Assembly: GCA_002438845.1 (NCBI GenBank)
Contig: DJRG01000089.1
Coordinates: 25,772 to 89,771, forward strand
DNA length: 64,000 nt
Reading direction: 5' to 3'
Source of the DNA: Bacteroidales bacterium UBA6366
Lineage (GTDB): Bacteria > Bacteroidota > Bacteroidia > Bacteroidales > UBA932
Under the pieces are notes generated by a model, which saw only the letters and a list, made by a program, of their open reading frames with translations, was not told the DNA's origin and searched no databases. The position numbers and the translations under genes were made by a program. Positions 24,993 to 34,493 of the stretch are shown here, one piece after another. Position 1 is the stretch's first letter; every line of letters begins with the position of its first letter.

Positions 24993-26492
24993 ATGAGAGA
25001 TACTCTGTTTCTGATTGTCGCAGTTCTGCTTTCCGCTTCGTGCAACAGAAGCGTCAATCAGAAATTTGCCGAGCTTGACCGGGATCTCAAACGCGCGGAC
25101 ACCTACATGGAGTCGTTCCGGCACAGAGCGGATTCCTTGGAACACGAAATCACAGCGAGTCTGCCGGATTCCTTGAAGTGGAATTTGTGCTATGATCTGT
25201 TCTCATCGTTCATACACATCAATCTGGACTCGACCCTGTACTATTGCAATAAGCTGGAACGATACGCCTCAAACGAGGATCTCGCCGCAAGGACTGTCGC
25301 ATGCAGGCTGAACTGTCTGCGTTTGTCGGGGAAAATAAAGGATATGGCCTCGCTTGCGGAAGAGATAGATGTCTCGAAGGTCTCTCCTGGCTTTCTGTCG
25401 GATTATTATTTCCACCTCCAGCGGGCATTTGACAGGGTCTACGACTCATTGGCTGTCAAGTATATTCATGAATCAATCTCCAATCCGAACGTCAGCCAGA
25501 TGATGAAGGCAAGGATGCGGGGATTGCTTTGCATCCGTGCCAAAGACATCGAAGGGACATTGGAGCAATTCCGCATCGTGTACGACAACGCCGACACCTA
25601 CCACATGAAGGCGATGGCGTCATTCAACCTGTCACGCGCGTACCAGAAAGTCAATGACGAGGACAACGCCATCTATTGGATGACAGAGGCCGCCATCAAC
25701 GACATAAAGGCACCTTGCAAGGAATATGCTTCCTTACCGGAACTGTCCATGATGCTCATCCAGACCAACCGCTACCGGAGAGCGTCCTCTTACCTTAACA
25801 TCTCGATGAAAGACGCCATCGGCGGACAGTGGAACAAGAATGTGTTCAATTATGCCGAAGGACAGATCTCCATAGCAAACTCCATGAGACACAGCGCCAA
25901 TGTCATGATAGTCTGCATCGTTCTGCTGATCATGTTTCTTGTCGTTATCTGGCTGATGTATGTAGGGGTGTTCCGTCAGAAGCGCGAGCTTCACAGAATA
26001 AACGGAATAATCAGCGAGATGAATAATCGGCTGACAGACGAAGGCACCATCAAGGAAGCCTATCTGTTCAGATACATGGCGCTGGCCGTGGAATACCTTG
26101 GAAAGTTGGAGTCCTACAGACATGATCTGCGCCAGGCTATGAAAGAAGGTGGCATGGACGCGGTCAAGGCAATGCTTCGGGCCCCGGAACAGCGCAATGT
26201 CTACAAGGAATTCTACGAGAAGTTCGACACTACCTTTCAGAAAATATATCCGGACTTTGTCCCCAAAGTCAATCTCCTTCTAAAGGAGGAGGCACGGTTC
26301 CGCGAAGGGATCCCTTTCTGTACGGATCTCCGCATCCTCGCCACCATCCGTCTTGGTTTCCATGAGTCAAGACAGATCGCCGCGTTTCTCAACGTCCCGG
26401 CCACATCAATCTACACAAGAAGGTCGGCGATAAGGCGCTCCGCAATCTGCAAAAAAGAGGAATTTGAGGGGAAAGTACGTCAAATCATCTAA
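24993..26492 (+). CDS. DUF6377-type membrane regulator with TPR-like sensor part
   Basis: 499 residues. An N-terminal signal with a lipobox-like LLSASC is followed by a helical TPR-like domain (about 25-295, with AMASFNLSRAYQKVNDEDNA), a transmembrane helix (about 302-327, VMIVCIVLLIMFLVVIWLMY) and a cytoplasmic part of about 170 residues. The C-terminus, with ILATIRLGFHESRQIAAFLN and PATSIYTRRSAIRRS, looks like a LuxR-type or related helix-turn-helix. Bacteroides proteins of this type are annotated DUF6377 and lie beside PULs. It sits 169 nt upstream of the PUL2 operon and is the obvious candidate regulator for it. Confidence 0.8.
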   Translation: MRDTLFLIVAVLLSASCNRSVNQKFAELDRDLKRADTYMESFRHRADSLEHEITASLPDSLKWNLCYDLFSSFIHINLDSTLYYCNKLERYASNEDLAARTVACRLNCLRLSGKIKDMASLAEEIDVSKVSPGFLSDYYFHLQRAFDRVYDSLAVKYIHESISNPNVSQMMKARMRGLLCIRAKDIEGTLEQFRIVYDNADTYHMKAMASFNLSRAYQKVNDEDNAIYWMTEAAINDIKAPCKEYASLPELSMMLIQTNRYRRASSYLNISMKDAIGGQWNKNVFNYAEGQISIANSMRHSANVMIVCIVLLIMFLVVIWLMYVGVFRQKRELHRINGIISEMNNRLTDEGTIKEAYLFRYMALAVEYLGKLESYRHDLRQAMKEGGMDAVKAMLRAPEQRNVYKEFYEKFDTTFQKIYPDFVPKVNLLLKEEARFREGIPFCTDLRILATIRLGFHESRQIAAFLNVPATSIYTRRSAIRRSAICKKEEFEGKVRQII

Positions 26493-26508
26493 AAAACAAC
26501 ACTATAAA

Positions 26509-26549
26509 TTTTAAGTTAATAGTTTGTGTTACAAACTATTAACTTAAAA
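26509..26549. promoter_or_regulatory. Perfect 19-bp inverted repeat upstream of PUL2
   Basis: The left arm TTTTAAGTTAATAGTTTGT (26509-26527) and the right arm (26531-26549) are exact reverse complements around a 3-nt centre GTT. It is 16 nt after the regulator stop and about 50 nt upstream of the -7 box at 26600. The stem is almost all A/T and no T-run follows outside it, so it is a poor terminator and a good operator candidate. Confidence 0.7.
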
Positions 26550-26599
26550 ACACATCTAAAATCGCCGATCCCGTCAATTAAAACGGTGTATAAATGCCG

Positions 26600-26607
26600 T
26601 AACTTTG
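26600..26607 (+). promoter_or_regulatory. -7 box of the PUL2 promoter
   Basis: TAACTTTG matches TAnnTTTG, 54 nt upstream of the GLUG lipoprotein start at 26662. The expected -33 region is AATTA-rich without TTTG, as expected for an activator-dependent promoter. Confidence 0.55.
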
Positions 26608-26661
26608 CAATCGTGACATGCAGCACGAAAACTGATACACTAATATTCAAAAATCAAAATC

Positions 26662-29208
26662 ATGAAACGATTGCTTTCCATCCTTTGCGTCACAACGGCG
26701 GCTTTCGCCATGTTCTCCTGCACAAAGGAAGACACCAAGCCAATTCCATTAGAATTCAATGTGCTCAAAAACGGGAACACGATTCTCGACAACAAGACTG
26801 TCATTGAACTTAATTTCGACGAAAGCACAACATTCGACCTCACCATGTCAGGAGTCGCCAGTATCGAGACTGAAAAACCAGCCGGGTGGGACTGCGCCGT
26901 CATCAAAAGCGAGAAAATCGTCAATCTCAAAGCCCCGTCTTCAAGTGACTCCGAAGCCGAGAGGGAGGGAGCTATTATATTCAAGGTATATGACGCCGAC
27001 GGAAAACTCTTTGAGCACAGTTTCGATGTCAAGGCGACCGAGGCCGCGATGTCATTCGAGCTCACTGACATCAATCTCGAGGAGACACTGCTCTTCAGAC
27101 AAGGTGGAACCCAGACCATTCCTTTCTCGGCATCCAAGAACGTTGTCTCAATAAAGTGCGGGATCACAGATGGTTGGACAGCCACGGCGGACTTGGATTC
27201 CAAGATGGTAACCATCACGGCACCTGCCGAAGAAGGCATGAACGAGGAGGGTGAGTTTGTCCTTGTTCCTGTGTCAGCATTCGGGACGGAGGGTGAGGCT
27301 GTGACCCTTAAGGTTAAGATTTCCAGGGATATTCCTGTCATGACATTCGCCAAGACGACCTATGGTGTCAACGCCGGCTCCTCCATGGAGATTCCGTTCG
27401 AGGGGAGTTACGTGTCAAATGTCAGCTTCGAGAATGTCCCTGAGGGATGGAATTTCGAGGCCGATGTCAAAGCCGGGAAGATTGTCGTGACGGCTCCTGC
27501 CTCCGGAGCGTCCAGAGCCGAGGTCACCGTAAACTACGAGTCGCCTGTAGGGCTTGCCGGCGAGGCCAACACAATCTGTTGCAAATTCTTCGGAATAAAT
27601 TGTGTGGAGGATCTCCACGCCCTCAGGTCAGCCATCGACAATGCAGTGGAGGAAAAGAATTCCGACATTGACGCCTATCTCGTGAACGGCGAGGTGAGAC
27701 TGAACACAGACCTCACCATCACTGACGCCGACCTCATCCATGTTGACGGATCGACCGCAGAGAAGTCTCTCGCGGACCAGCGCAAGGCTGTGGTCAGCAA
27801 ATTCTGCAACTATACCTTCAACGGCGGCGGACACACCGTAACGTTCGACATAAATCCTGACTACTGCCGCTTTGGATTCTTCTACACATTCGGAGCGCTC
27901 TATTCGGACGGTGTGAAAGCCGGAATCACCGTGGATGACAAGACTCTTCTAAAAGACATCAACTTCGCCGGAACGATAAAGATCTCCTACACCACGACCG
28001 GAAAGAGCCAAGGAATGGCCATCGCACCGGTAGTTGTCTACAACAAGGGCGGCAAGATGCAGAACGTCAATAGTTCCGTCGAGTTGTCAAGCACGAGGGA
28101 TGACCTTGAGAGCCTGGCTAACAACGACCTTATCAAACAAGGACAGATCGGCGGCATCACTTCCATCGACCAATTCGGAAGATGCGAGTACAAGAACTGC
28201 ACATTCTCTGGCAAGATAACAATTGACGGAGGAATCCAGAACATCGGAGGCATCGTTGGCTACGCCGACAACTATGACGGCAAAATGCTTCAGTCCGTGA
28301 TCACAGGGTGTAAGAACACCGCTGATTTCAGCATACATCAGAAGGCCGGAATGCACTCTGACGCCTACATCGGTGGTATCCTTGGATCATCGCGGACAAG
28401 CCAGCCGATCATCACTGACTGCGAGAACAAGGGCAATTTCAACATCGATCTTGAAAACGGCTTTGGATCGGTGCAGAGCTGCGGAGGAATCATCGGTTCC
28501 GGCTATGGTACACTGGTCCGCTGCAAGAACTACGGGAACATCACTGTTTACGAATGTGCGAAGAACGCAAGCGGCAACACCGTCAACCGTCGTTATGGTG
28601 GCATCATAGGAGGTCCTGGAACCATCTCCACAAGCAAACACGGTGAGAATGTATTCCGTCACAACCTTGAGAACTGCGAGAATCACGGAAACATCAAAGG
28701 AGCGAGTTCGATGATGGGAGGAATCGTGGGACGAAGCGAGAAGAACACAGGTGAGAAAGCGATATTCAAAGGTTGTGTGAACTACGGTACGGTCGAAAGC
28801 ACCGAGCAAGTCATGACTATGGGCGGCATCGCCGCTGTCTGCAACGGTGGTGATTTCTACAATTGCATCAACCGAGGAACCATAAAGGGCGCGATCGAAA
28901 GAGACGCGGCCGGAATCATAGGCAGCATCGACTGGTCTGACGACAGGCACGATTGGACTATAGACGGATGTGAGAACTACGGCAACTTTGAACTGACGGG
29001 AGAGAACAAGTCCGGAGCCGTCGTGGCTGGCATCGCCGTACACGCCAAAAACGCAAAGGCCAGATATTCAGTAACAAACTGCAAGGCAAGCTTCAGCGTC
29101 ACCGGAAGCAACCTTACCAAAGAGCCGGCTATCGGAAAATACGGCAACGCGATCATCAGCGCGTTCACCATTGACGAAGCCACAAAGAACAACTGTAAAA
29201 TCAATTAA
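26662..29208 (+). CDS. Large surface lipoprotein with Ig-like domains and GLUG-type repeats (PUL2)
   Basis: 848 residues, lipobox AMFSC (Cys20). The first 310 residues read as three BACON/Ig-like domains with a recurring V-T-I-T-A-P-A ending (VTITAPAEEG, IVVTAPASG). From about 500 to 820 there are repeated units with NIGGIVG, CENKGNF, SCGGIIG, CKNYGNI, RYGGIIG, CENHGNI, MMGGIVG, CVNYGTV, TMGGIAA and CINRGTI, the GLUG-like GGI(V/I)G plus C-x-N-x-G-x-I pattern of a beta-solenoid. No catalytic residues are apparent. As first gene of the PUL2 operon, 6 nt before susC, it is probably a glycan-binding or adhesive surface protein. Confidence 0.82.
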   Translation: MKRLLSILCVTTAAFAMFSCTKEDTKPIPLEFNVLKNGNTILDNKTVIELNFDESTTFDLTMSGVASIETEKPAGWDCAVIKSEKIVNLKAPSSSDSEAEREGAIIFKVYDADGKLFEHSFDVKATEAAMSFELTDINLEETLLFRQGGTQTIPFSASKNVVSIKCGITDGWTATADLDSKMVTITAPAEEGMNEEGEFVLVPVSAFGTEGEAVTLKVKISRDIPVMTFAKTTYGVNAGSSMEIPFEGSYVSNVSFENVPEGWNFEADVKAGKIVVTAPASGASRAEVTVNYESPVGLAGEANTICCKFFGINCVEDLHALRSAIDNAVEEKNSDIDAYLVNGEVRLNTDLTITDADLIHVDGSTAEKSLADQRKAVVSKFCNYTFNGGGHTVTFDINPDYCRFGFFYTFGALYSDGVKAGITVDDKTLLKDINFAGTIKISYTTTGKSQGMAIAPVVVYNKGGKMQNVNSSVELSSTRDDLESLANNDLIKQGQIGGITSIDQFGRCEYKNCTFSGKITIDGGIQNIGGIVGYADNYDGKMLQSVITGCKNTADFSIHQKAGMHSDAYIGGILGSSRTSQPIITDCENKGNFNIDLENGFGSVQSCGGIIGSGYGTLVRCKNYGNITVYECAKNASGNTVNRRYGGIIGGPGTISTSKHGENVFRHNLENCENHGNIKGASSMMGGIVGRSEKNTGEKAIFKGCVNYGTVESTEQVMTMGGIAAVCNGGDFYNCINRGTIKGAIERDAAGIIGSIDWSDDRHDWTIDGCENYGNFELTGENKSGAVVAGIAVHAKNAKARYSVTNCKASFSVTGSNLTKEPAIGKYGNAIISAFTIDEATKNNCKIN

Positions 29209-29214
29209 TATTCC

Positions 29215-32200
29215 ATGAGAAAATCCATCGTAAGAATTTTTCTCTGCCTTGTGGCGCTTATCCTGGCCAACGTCTCGATGACGGCCCAGGACAAGCCGTT
29301 CAATGTGAGCGGCTCAGTGCTGGACGAGGCAGGTTATCCGGTCATCGGCGCCGCCGTCCTCATAAAGGGAGAGCGGACAGGCGTGATCTCAGACGTGGAC
29401 GGAAAGTACAAGATCGATGTGCCATATTCAGAAGCCACTCTTGAGGTTTCCTGCATTGGCTACGCTCCACAGACCATCAAGGTGGCCGGACGGCATAAGC
29501 TGGACATTGTCCTTGTCGAGGATGTCAAGGCGCTTAGCGAGGCTGTCGTGGTAGGTTACAACGTCCAAAGGCGTGAGACCATCACTGGAGCCGTCTCGAC
29601 GATAACCACCAAGGAACTGTCGCAGTCCCCTACCGCGAATGTCAACAACGCCCTGGCCGGCCGTCTCCCGGGACTTATCGTCACGCAGCACGGCGGCGGT
29701 GAGCCTGGCTTCGATGTGGCCAACGTCAATGTGCGTGGTGTCTCCACCTATGGCGGCGGAACAGCTCCTATCGTGATCGTGGACGGAATCGAGCGTGAGA
29801 TGAGCTACATCTCCGCCGACGAGATCGAGACTTTCACCATCCTCAAAGACGCGTCAGCCACAGCGCCTTACGGAATCAGAGGCGCCAACGGAGTGATCAT
29901 CATCACCACCAAGCGCGGACGTGAGGGCGAAAAGCCGACAGTTGATTTCAAGGCATCCATCGGAGTGACGGAGCCGGCGAAATTCCCACGTTATCTTGGT
30001 TCGGCGGATTATGCCGTACTCTACAACGAGGCTCTCATGAACGACAATCCGGGAGTTGATGTCAACACGCTGTCACTCTTCTCTGGCGAGGCGATCGCCA
30101 ACTACCGCAAGGCAAAGGGCGACAACTCGGACGGACTCGGCTACGACTGGAACTACTTCGACTACATGTTCAAACCGGCGGTCATGCAGGATTACTCCCT
30201 GTCCGTAAGAGGAGGAACTGAAAAGGTTAAGTATTTCGTCCTCGGAGGCTATTACAACCAAGGTGACAACTACGCCTATCATGCCCCTGAGAAAGAGAAC
30301 GGATTCTCCCGTTTCAATTTCCGCTCCAACATCGATGTACAGGCCACAAAGCGCTTCTCAATCTCTGTCGATCTGGGAATAAGGGTGCGCCAGACAACCT
30401 ACCCCGGAGCCACAGCCTCATCTCTCATAGGACTCGCCAACACTCAGCCGTCGTACCTCCCAATCGTCATCGAAAACACAGGAATAGAGGAGAATGAGCT
30501 CGATTTTACCAACAACGGAGGAATGCTTCTTTACTGCGATGACCAGATGTACCGCTACAATGTCCTCGGACAACTCAGCCACACCGGCTACACAATCCGT
30601 ACAGACAACGACATCAACGGCTCCATCCGTCTTCGCGAGGATCTTTCGTTCATCACCAAAGGCTTGTCGCTTGAGGGACAGTTCTCTTACGATCAGTACA
30701 ACGGAACCTCCAAGGGGAACAAGGTCAACACATTCTCACTTGGAAACCTGACCTTCCCGGGCTACGCCACGTGGAAACTCAAGGGTGAAAGCGTGGATGT
30801 GTGGAAAAACAACGCCGGATACTGGGCGAAGAACGGAATATTCGAGACCGCCAACACCAGGACAATCGATGACAACTATTCCCGCTCGCTTTCCAACTAC
30901 ACGACTGTCTCAACCTACCGTTTCCAAGGCAAGCTGGATTGGAAGCGCAAGTTCGGTGTCAGTGAAGAGCACGATGTGACCGGGATGCTTCTGGGCTACC
31001 TCCAGAACAAGAGCAAGGGCAGCGATGTAGACTACCGCTACTGTGGAATCTCTGCCAGAGTCACCTACGCCTATCGCAGCCGCTATCTTTTGGACGCGAA
31101 TTTCGGCTACAACGGATCCGAGGCCTTCGCGCCCGGAAAGCGCTTCGGGTTCTTCCCTGCCGTCTCCCTCGGATGGGTTCTCAGCAGCGAGAACTGGATG
31201 AAGGGTCTCAGATCTGTTGATTTCCTCAAGGTCCGCGCTTCCGCCGGACTCGCCGGCAACGACTACATCAGTTCGGCGCGTTTCGCCTACATCCAGACCT
31301 ACAACAAAGGCAAGGAATATATCACCAACTTCGGGGAAAACTCCAAGAACTACTCTTCGTGGTACGATGAAGGCGCTTTCGCCAATGAGGATCTGACTTG
31401 GGAAAAGGCGATGAAGTACAATGTCGGAATCGACCTCAAGATGTTTGGCAACAGGTTCTCGTTGAATGTGGACGCTTTCTACGAGCATCGCTATGACATC
31501 CTTACGAACATGGCTGGAGAAGACAAACTCGGCTTGCCGGCGATCATCGGACAATCGGCGACCTACACCAACTCCGGCATTGTGGACAACAAAGGCATCG
31601 AGCTCGAGTTCGGCTGGGCTGACCGCATTGGCAGGAATTTCAGCTGGTACATCAAACCGAATCTCTCTTTCGCGCGCAACAAGATCAAGTTCTGCGAAGA
31701 GATCTCCTATGTCTCTCCGAATGGGGTGGACTGCACATGGAGATATGCCACAGGTCACCGTGTCGGTGAGAACTTCGTCTATGAATTCGACCACTTCGTG
31801 GCCGACCAGACCGAAGCTGACAAACTCAACGCCGCAGGCTACCAGACATTCGGCACGCTAAGTCCCGGAGATGTGGTCTACAAGGATCAGAACGGAGACG
31901 GAGTCATCGACAACTACGACCGCAGGGCGATGGGCAACCCACGTATTCCTGAACTCCAGTTCGGAATCCCCGTAGGATTCAGTTGGAAAGGACTTGATTT
32001 CAGCGTCCTTCTGCAAGGCTCAACCCTTTGCTCGGTAATGCTTTCCGGAGCGGCTGTCTGGGATTTCCCGATCTATAATGTGACTGCGATCGGCAAGGTG
32101 AAGCCTATGCACCTGAACCGTTGGACCCCGGAGACAGCAGAGACAGCCACCTACCCGGCCCTGCATCTTGGAGCCAACTCGAACAACAAGAACTCGCATT

Positions 32201-32445
32201 CAAGCCTGTTCCTCTACGACGCCTCCTACATCAGGCTCAAGAACGTGGAGATCGGCTATTCCCTGCCGAAAAAATGGATGAACAGGATTAATGTCCAGAA
32301 TTGCCGCGTCTATCTTCAGGGACAGAATCTCCTGACCTTCGACGGGTTGTCTGACGCTGATGTGGATCCCGAGACAAGGGACGGAGACGGAAGCTGGTAT
32401 CCTATCCAGCGAGTGTTCAACCTCGGAGTTTCCATCACACTCTAA
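29215..32445 (+). CDS. SusC/RagA-family TonB-dependent outer-membrane transporter (PUL2)
   Basis: 1076 residues: signal peptide (to about VSMTAQ), carboxypeptidase-like domain (NVSGSVLDEAGYPVIGAAV), TonB-box-like ALSEAVVVGY, plug with IVIVDGIEREM and FTILKDASATAPYGIRGANG, then the barrel ending VFNLGVSITL. The FTILKDASATA-x-YG-x-RGANG block is diagnostic of SusC-like proteins. It lies 6 nt after the GLUG lipoprotein gene and 24 nt before susD. Confidence 0.97.
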   Translation: MRKSIVRIFLCLVALILANVSMTAQDKPFNVSGSVLDEAGYPVIGAAVLIKGERTGVISDVDGKYKIDVPYSEATLEVSCIGYAPQTIKVAGRHKLDIVLVEDVKALSEAVVVGYNVQRRETITGAVSTITTKELSQSPTANVNNALAGRLPGLIVTQHGGGEPGFDVANVNVRGVSTYGGGTAPIVIVDGIEREMSYISADEIETFTILKDASATAPYGIRGANGVIIITTKRGREGEKPTVDFKASIGVTEPAKFPRYLGSADYAVLYNEALMNDNPGVDVNTLSLFSGEAIANYRKAKGDNSDGLGYDWNYFDYMFKPAVMQDYSLSVRGGTEKVKYFVLGGYYNQGDNYAYHAPEKENGFSRFNFRSNIDVQATKRFSISVDLGIRVRQTTYPGATASSLIGLANTQPSYLPIVIENTGIEENELDFTNNGGMLLYCDDQMYRYNVLGQLSHTGYTIRTDNDINGSIRLREDLSFITKGLSLEGQFSYDQYNGTSKGNKVNTFSLGNLTFPGYATWKLKGESVDVWKNNAGYWAKNGIFETANTRTIDDNYSRSLSNYTTVSTYRFQGKLDWKRKFGVSEEHDVTGMLLGYLQNKSKGSDVDYRYCGISARVTYAYRSRYLLDANFGYNGSEAFAPGKRFGFFPAVSLGWVLSSENWMKGLRSVDFLKVRASAGLAGNDYISSARFAYIQTYNKGKEYITNFGENSKNYSSWYDEGAFANEDLTWEKAMKYNVGIDLKMFGNRFSLNVDAFYEHRYDILTNMAGEDKLGLPAIIGQSATYTNSGIVDNKGIELEFGWADRIGRNFSWYIKPNLSFARNKIKFCEEISYVSPNGVDCTWRYATGHRVGENFVYEFDHFVADQTEADKLNAAGYQTFGTLSPGDVVYKDQNGDGVIDNYDRRAMGNPRIPELQFGIPVGFSWKGLDFSVLLQGSTLCSVMLSGAAVWDFPIYNVTAIGKVKPMHLNRWTPETAETATYPALHLGANSNNKNSHSSLFLYDASYIRLKNVEIGYSLPKKWMNRINVQNCRVYLQGQNLLTFDGLSDADVDPETRDGDGSWYPIQRVFNLGVSITL

Positions 32446-32469
32446 CTTGTTCAAAACACATTCAAGACA

Positions 32470-34482
32470 ATGACATCAATGAAAAACATATTGAAAATCA
32501 GTGCTGCCGCACTTTGCCTTATCGCAGCGGCATCCTGTGACGGCTATCTGGACAAAAAGCCGACCGACATCAAGACAGAGGCCGACATGTTCAGCAGTTT
32601 CCAGCAGACTGACGAGCAGATCACCCGCCTCTACGCCCTCGCAAAGGCTTCCGACAGGCCTCTTGCACAGATGCACCACTACAGCGAGTCTCCTTGCTGC
32701 GACGAGGCCGAGTGCACATCGACCTCTGAGGCCAACAATCTCACAAACCGTTGGAACGAAGGCGATTGGGAGCCAGGTTCGGACATCTGGAAGAAGACCA
32801 CGGCCACAGGCTCCTCAAGCGCCAGCAACACCACCGGATGGTGGGCGGGAGTATATTCAAACATCCGCAGGGCCAACAAGATTCTCGAATGCATAGAGAC
32901 CTACAACACCCCTGACTCCCCTTCCGAGCCTGGCACACTGATGAACCGCGTCGGAGAGGTTCTTTACATCAGAGCCTACCTCCACTACATCCTGCTGCGA
33001 AACTATGGAGAGTGCATCTATCTCGACCATTCCATCAAGCAGAGTGACGACAGACATTTCACCCGCGAGGATGTGTTCACGATCGCACAGAAAATCTGCG
33101 ATGACTGCGATGAGGCATATTCAAGAGTCCCGGCGCAGAACAGCGGACTGAAGTTCGCAAGAATCGACAAGGGAGCCTGTCTTGGACTGAAGGCTATGGT
33201 ACGCTGGATTGTGGCGACCCCTCTTTACAACGGAGGCATCGACGGCAACGGCACTTTCCCTTTCACTGACAACCGCACTGGCAAGGAGCTGTACGCCAAA
33301 TATGACCCTCAGCGCTGGGTGGATGTGAAAAAAGCCTGCGACGAGGTCATCAACTTCAGCATCGAAGGCCGTCCGAAGTACAATCTCTATCAAGGAGCCG
33401 ACAAAAATGACTGCACCGACAAACTCGGCAACAACACAAGTGCGTCGATGGTTCCGAGAAGGCTCTGGGAACTCTTCGTTCCGGAGACGATGGAACCGCT
33501 CAAACAGGAATGGATCTGCTTCTGGCTCAGAGACAAGTCTGCCGGTTGGTGGGGCGACAACTATCCTCCGTCACAAAGCGGCGGCGGCAGGGAGATGCCG
33601 ACACAGGATCAGGTTGATGAATATGAGTTCATCGGCCCGGACGGCTACGGCTACCCGATCTACGCTCTCAAGGAGAACCACGCCTCGCTATACAATGGAC
33701 TTATCAGCGAGTCCGCTCTGAATTCCGGCTACGACGACGCCAATCCTTACGTCAACCGTGATCCCCGCATGTACCGCGACGTGATCTATCACGGCTCGAC
33801 ATTCAAGAGCACGGTGATCAACACGGCGTCAGGACCTGACAAGATCAACGCCGCCAATTCGACAACCACTGGCTACTTCCTCCGCAAGTTCTGCGACGGT
33901 TCCCACAACAAGGCCGCAGGCTCAGGCGCCGGCGTGCTCCACTGTCCTCCGGCATTGCGTCTTTCGACCGTGTACCTTATGTGGGCCGAGGCGGTGACTC
34001 GCACAGAAGGACCGAACGCCGAGGTCTACAAACGGATCAACGAAATCCGCAGCCGCTCGTTCATGGCCCCGATGCCGCCTGCCACAATGTCCAGCAAGGA
34101 ACTTATGCTCGACTACATCGCAAGGGAAAGAAGGGTTGAGCTTTACCACGAGAAATGCCGTTTCTGGCAGTGCCGTTTCTACCTTGAGCCAGCCCTTGAG
34201 GCTGCGAAGGACAGGCAGTGGGAGTCACTTCCGGGAAGTACAAATGATGCGAAGGCTCAGGAATATTTTGAAAAATATGGAGCGTATCCTAAGACACAGC
34301 ATAGGATTTGCGGCATGAGGCCGGTCGAGGACGCCGGAGGAAAGATTGTCATCAACGGCAAGAAGTACCGCATGGAGCGCTATTGGGTAGAGAACCGTGT
34401 GTTCGAGTCAAAGCACTATCTTATGCCAATTCCTGTCGACGAACTCCAAAAAGCCGGCATCCAGCAGAATCCAGATTGGTAG
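32470..34482 (+). CDS. SusD/RagB-family outer-membrane lipoprotein (PUL2)
   Basis: 670 residues with lipobox IAAASC (Cys23, or Cys20 if the third-codon MKN start is used), followed by DGYLDKKPTDIKTEADMF, a classical SusD opening. SusD helices include RVGEVLYIRAYLHYILLRNYG, and the protein ends KAGIQQNPDW, the usual QNP-aromatic C-terminus. It should cap the SusC barrel encoded upstream. It is longer than typical SusD proteins (about 550 residues), with extra loops in the 330-430 region. Confidence 0.96.
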   Translation: MTSMKNILKISAAALCLIAAASCDGYLDKKPTDIKTEADMFSSFQQTDEQITRLYALAKASDRPLAQMHHYSESPCCDEAECTSTSEANNLTNRWNEGDWEPGSDIWKKTTATGSSSASNTTGWWAGVYSNIRRANKILECIETYNTPDSPSEPGTLMNRVGEVLYIRAYLHYILLRNYGECIYLDHSIKQSDDRHFTREDVFTIAQKICDDCDEAYSRVPAQNSGLKFARIDKGACLGLKAMVRWIVATPLYNGGIDGNGTFPFTDNRTGKELYAKYDPQRWVDVKKACDEVINFSIEGRPKYNLYQGADKNDCTDKLGNNTSASMVPRRLWELFVPETMEPLKQEWICFWLRDKSAGWWGDNYPPSQSGGGREMPTQDQVDEYEFIGPDGYGYPIYALKENHASLYNGLISESALNSGYDDANPYVNRDPRMYRDVIYHGSTFKSTVINTASGPDKINAANSTTTGYFLRKFCDGSHNKAAGSGAGVLHCPPALRLSTVYLMWAEAVTRTEGPNAEVYKRINEIRSRSFMAPMPPATMSSKELMLDYIARERRVELYHEKCRFWQCRFYLEPALEAAKDRQWESLPGSTNDAKAQEYFEKYGAYPKTQHRICGMRPVEDAGGKIVINGKKYRMERYWVENRVFESKHYLMPIPVDELQKAGIQQNPDW

Positions 34483-34493
34483 TTTACTGAAAG

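Noticed and set aside
30910..31794. A 294-codon minus-strand frame opposite the PUL2 susC
   Set aside because: Same reasoning: antisense shadow of a conserved barrel region, with no independent support.
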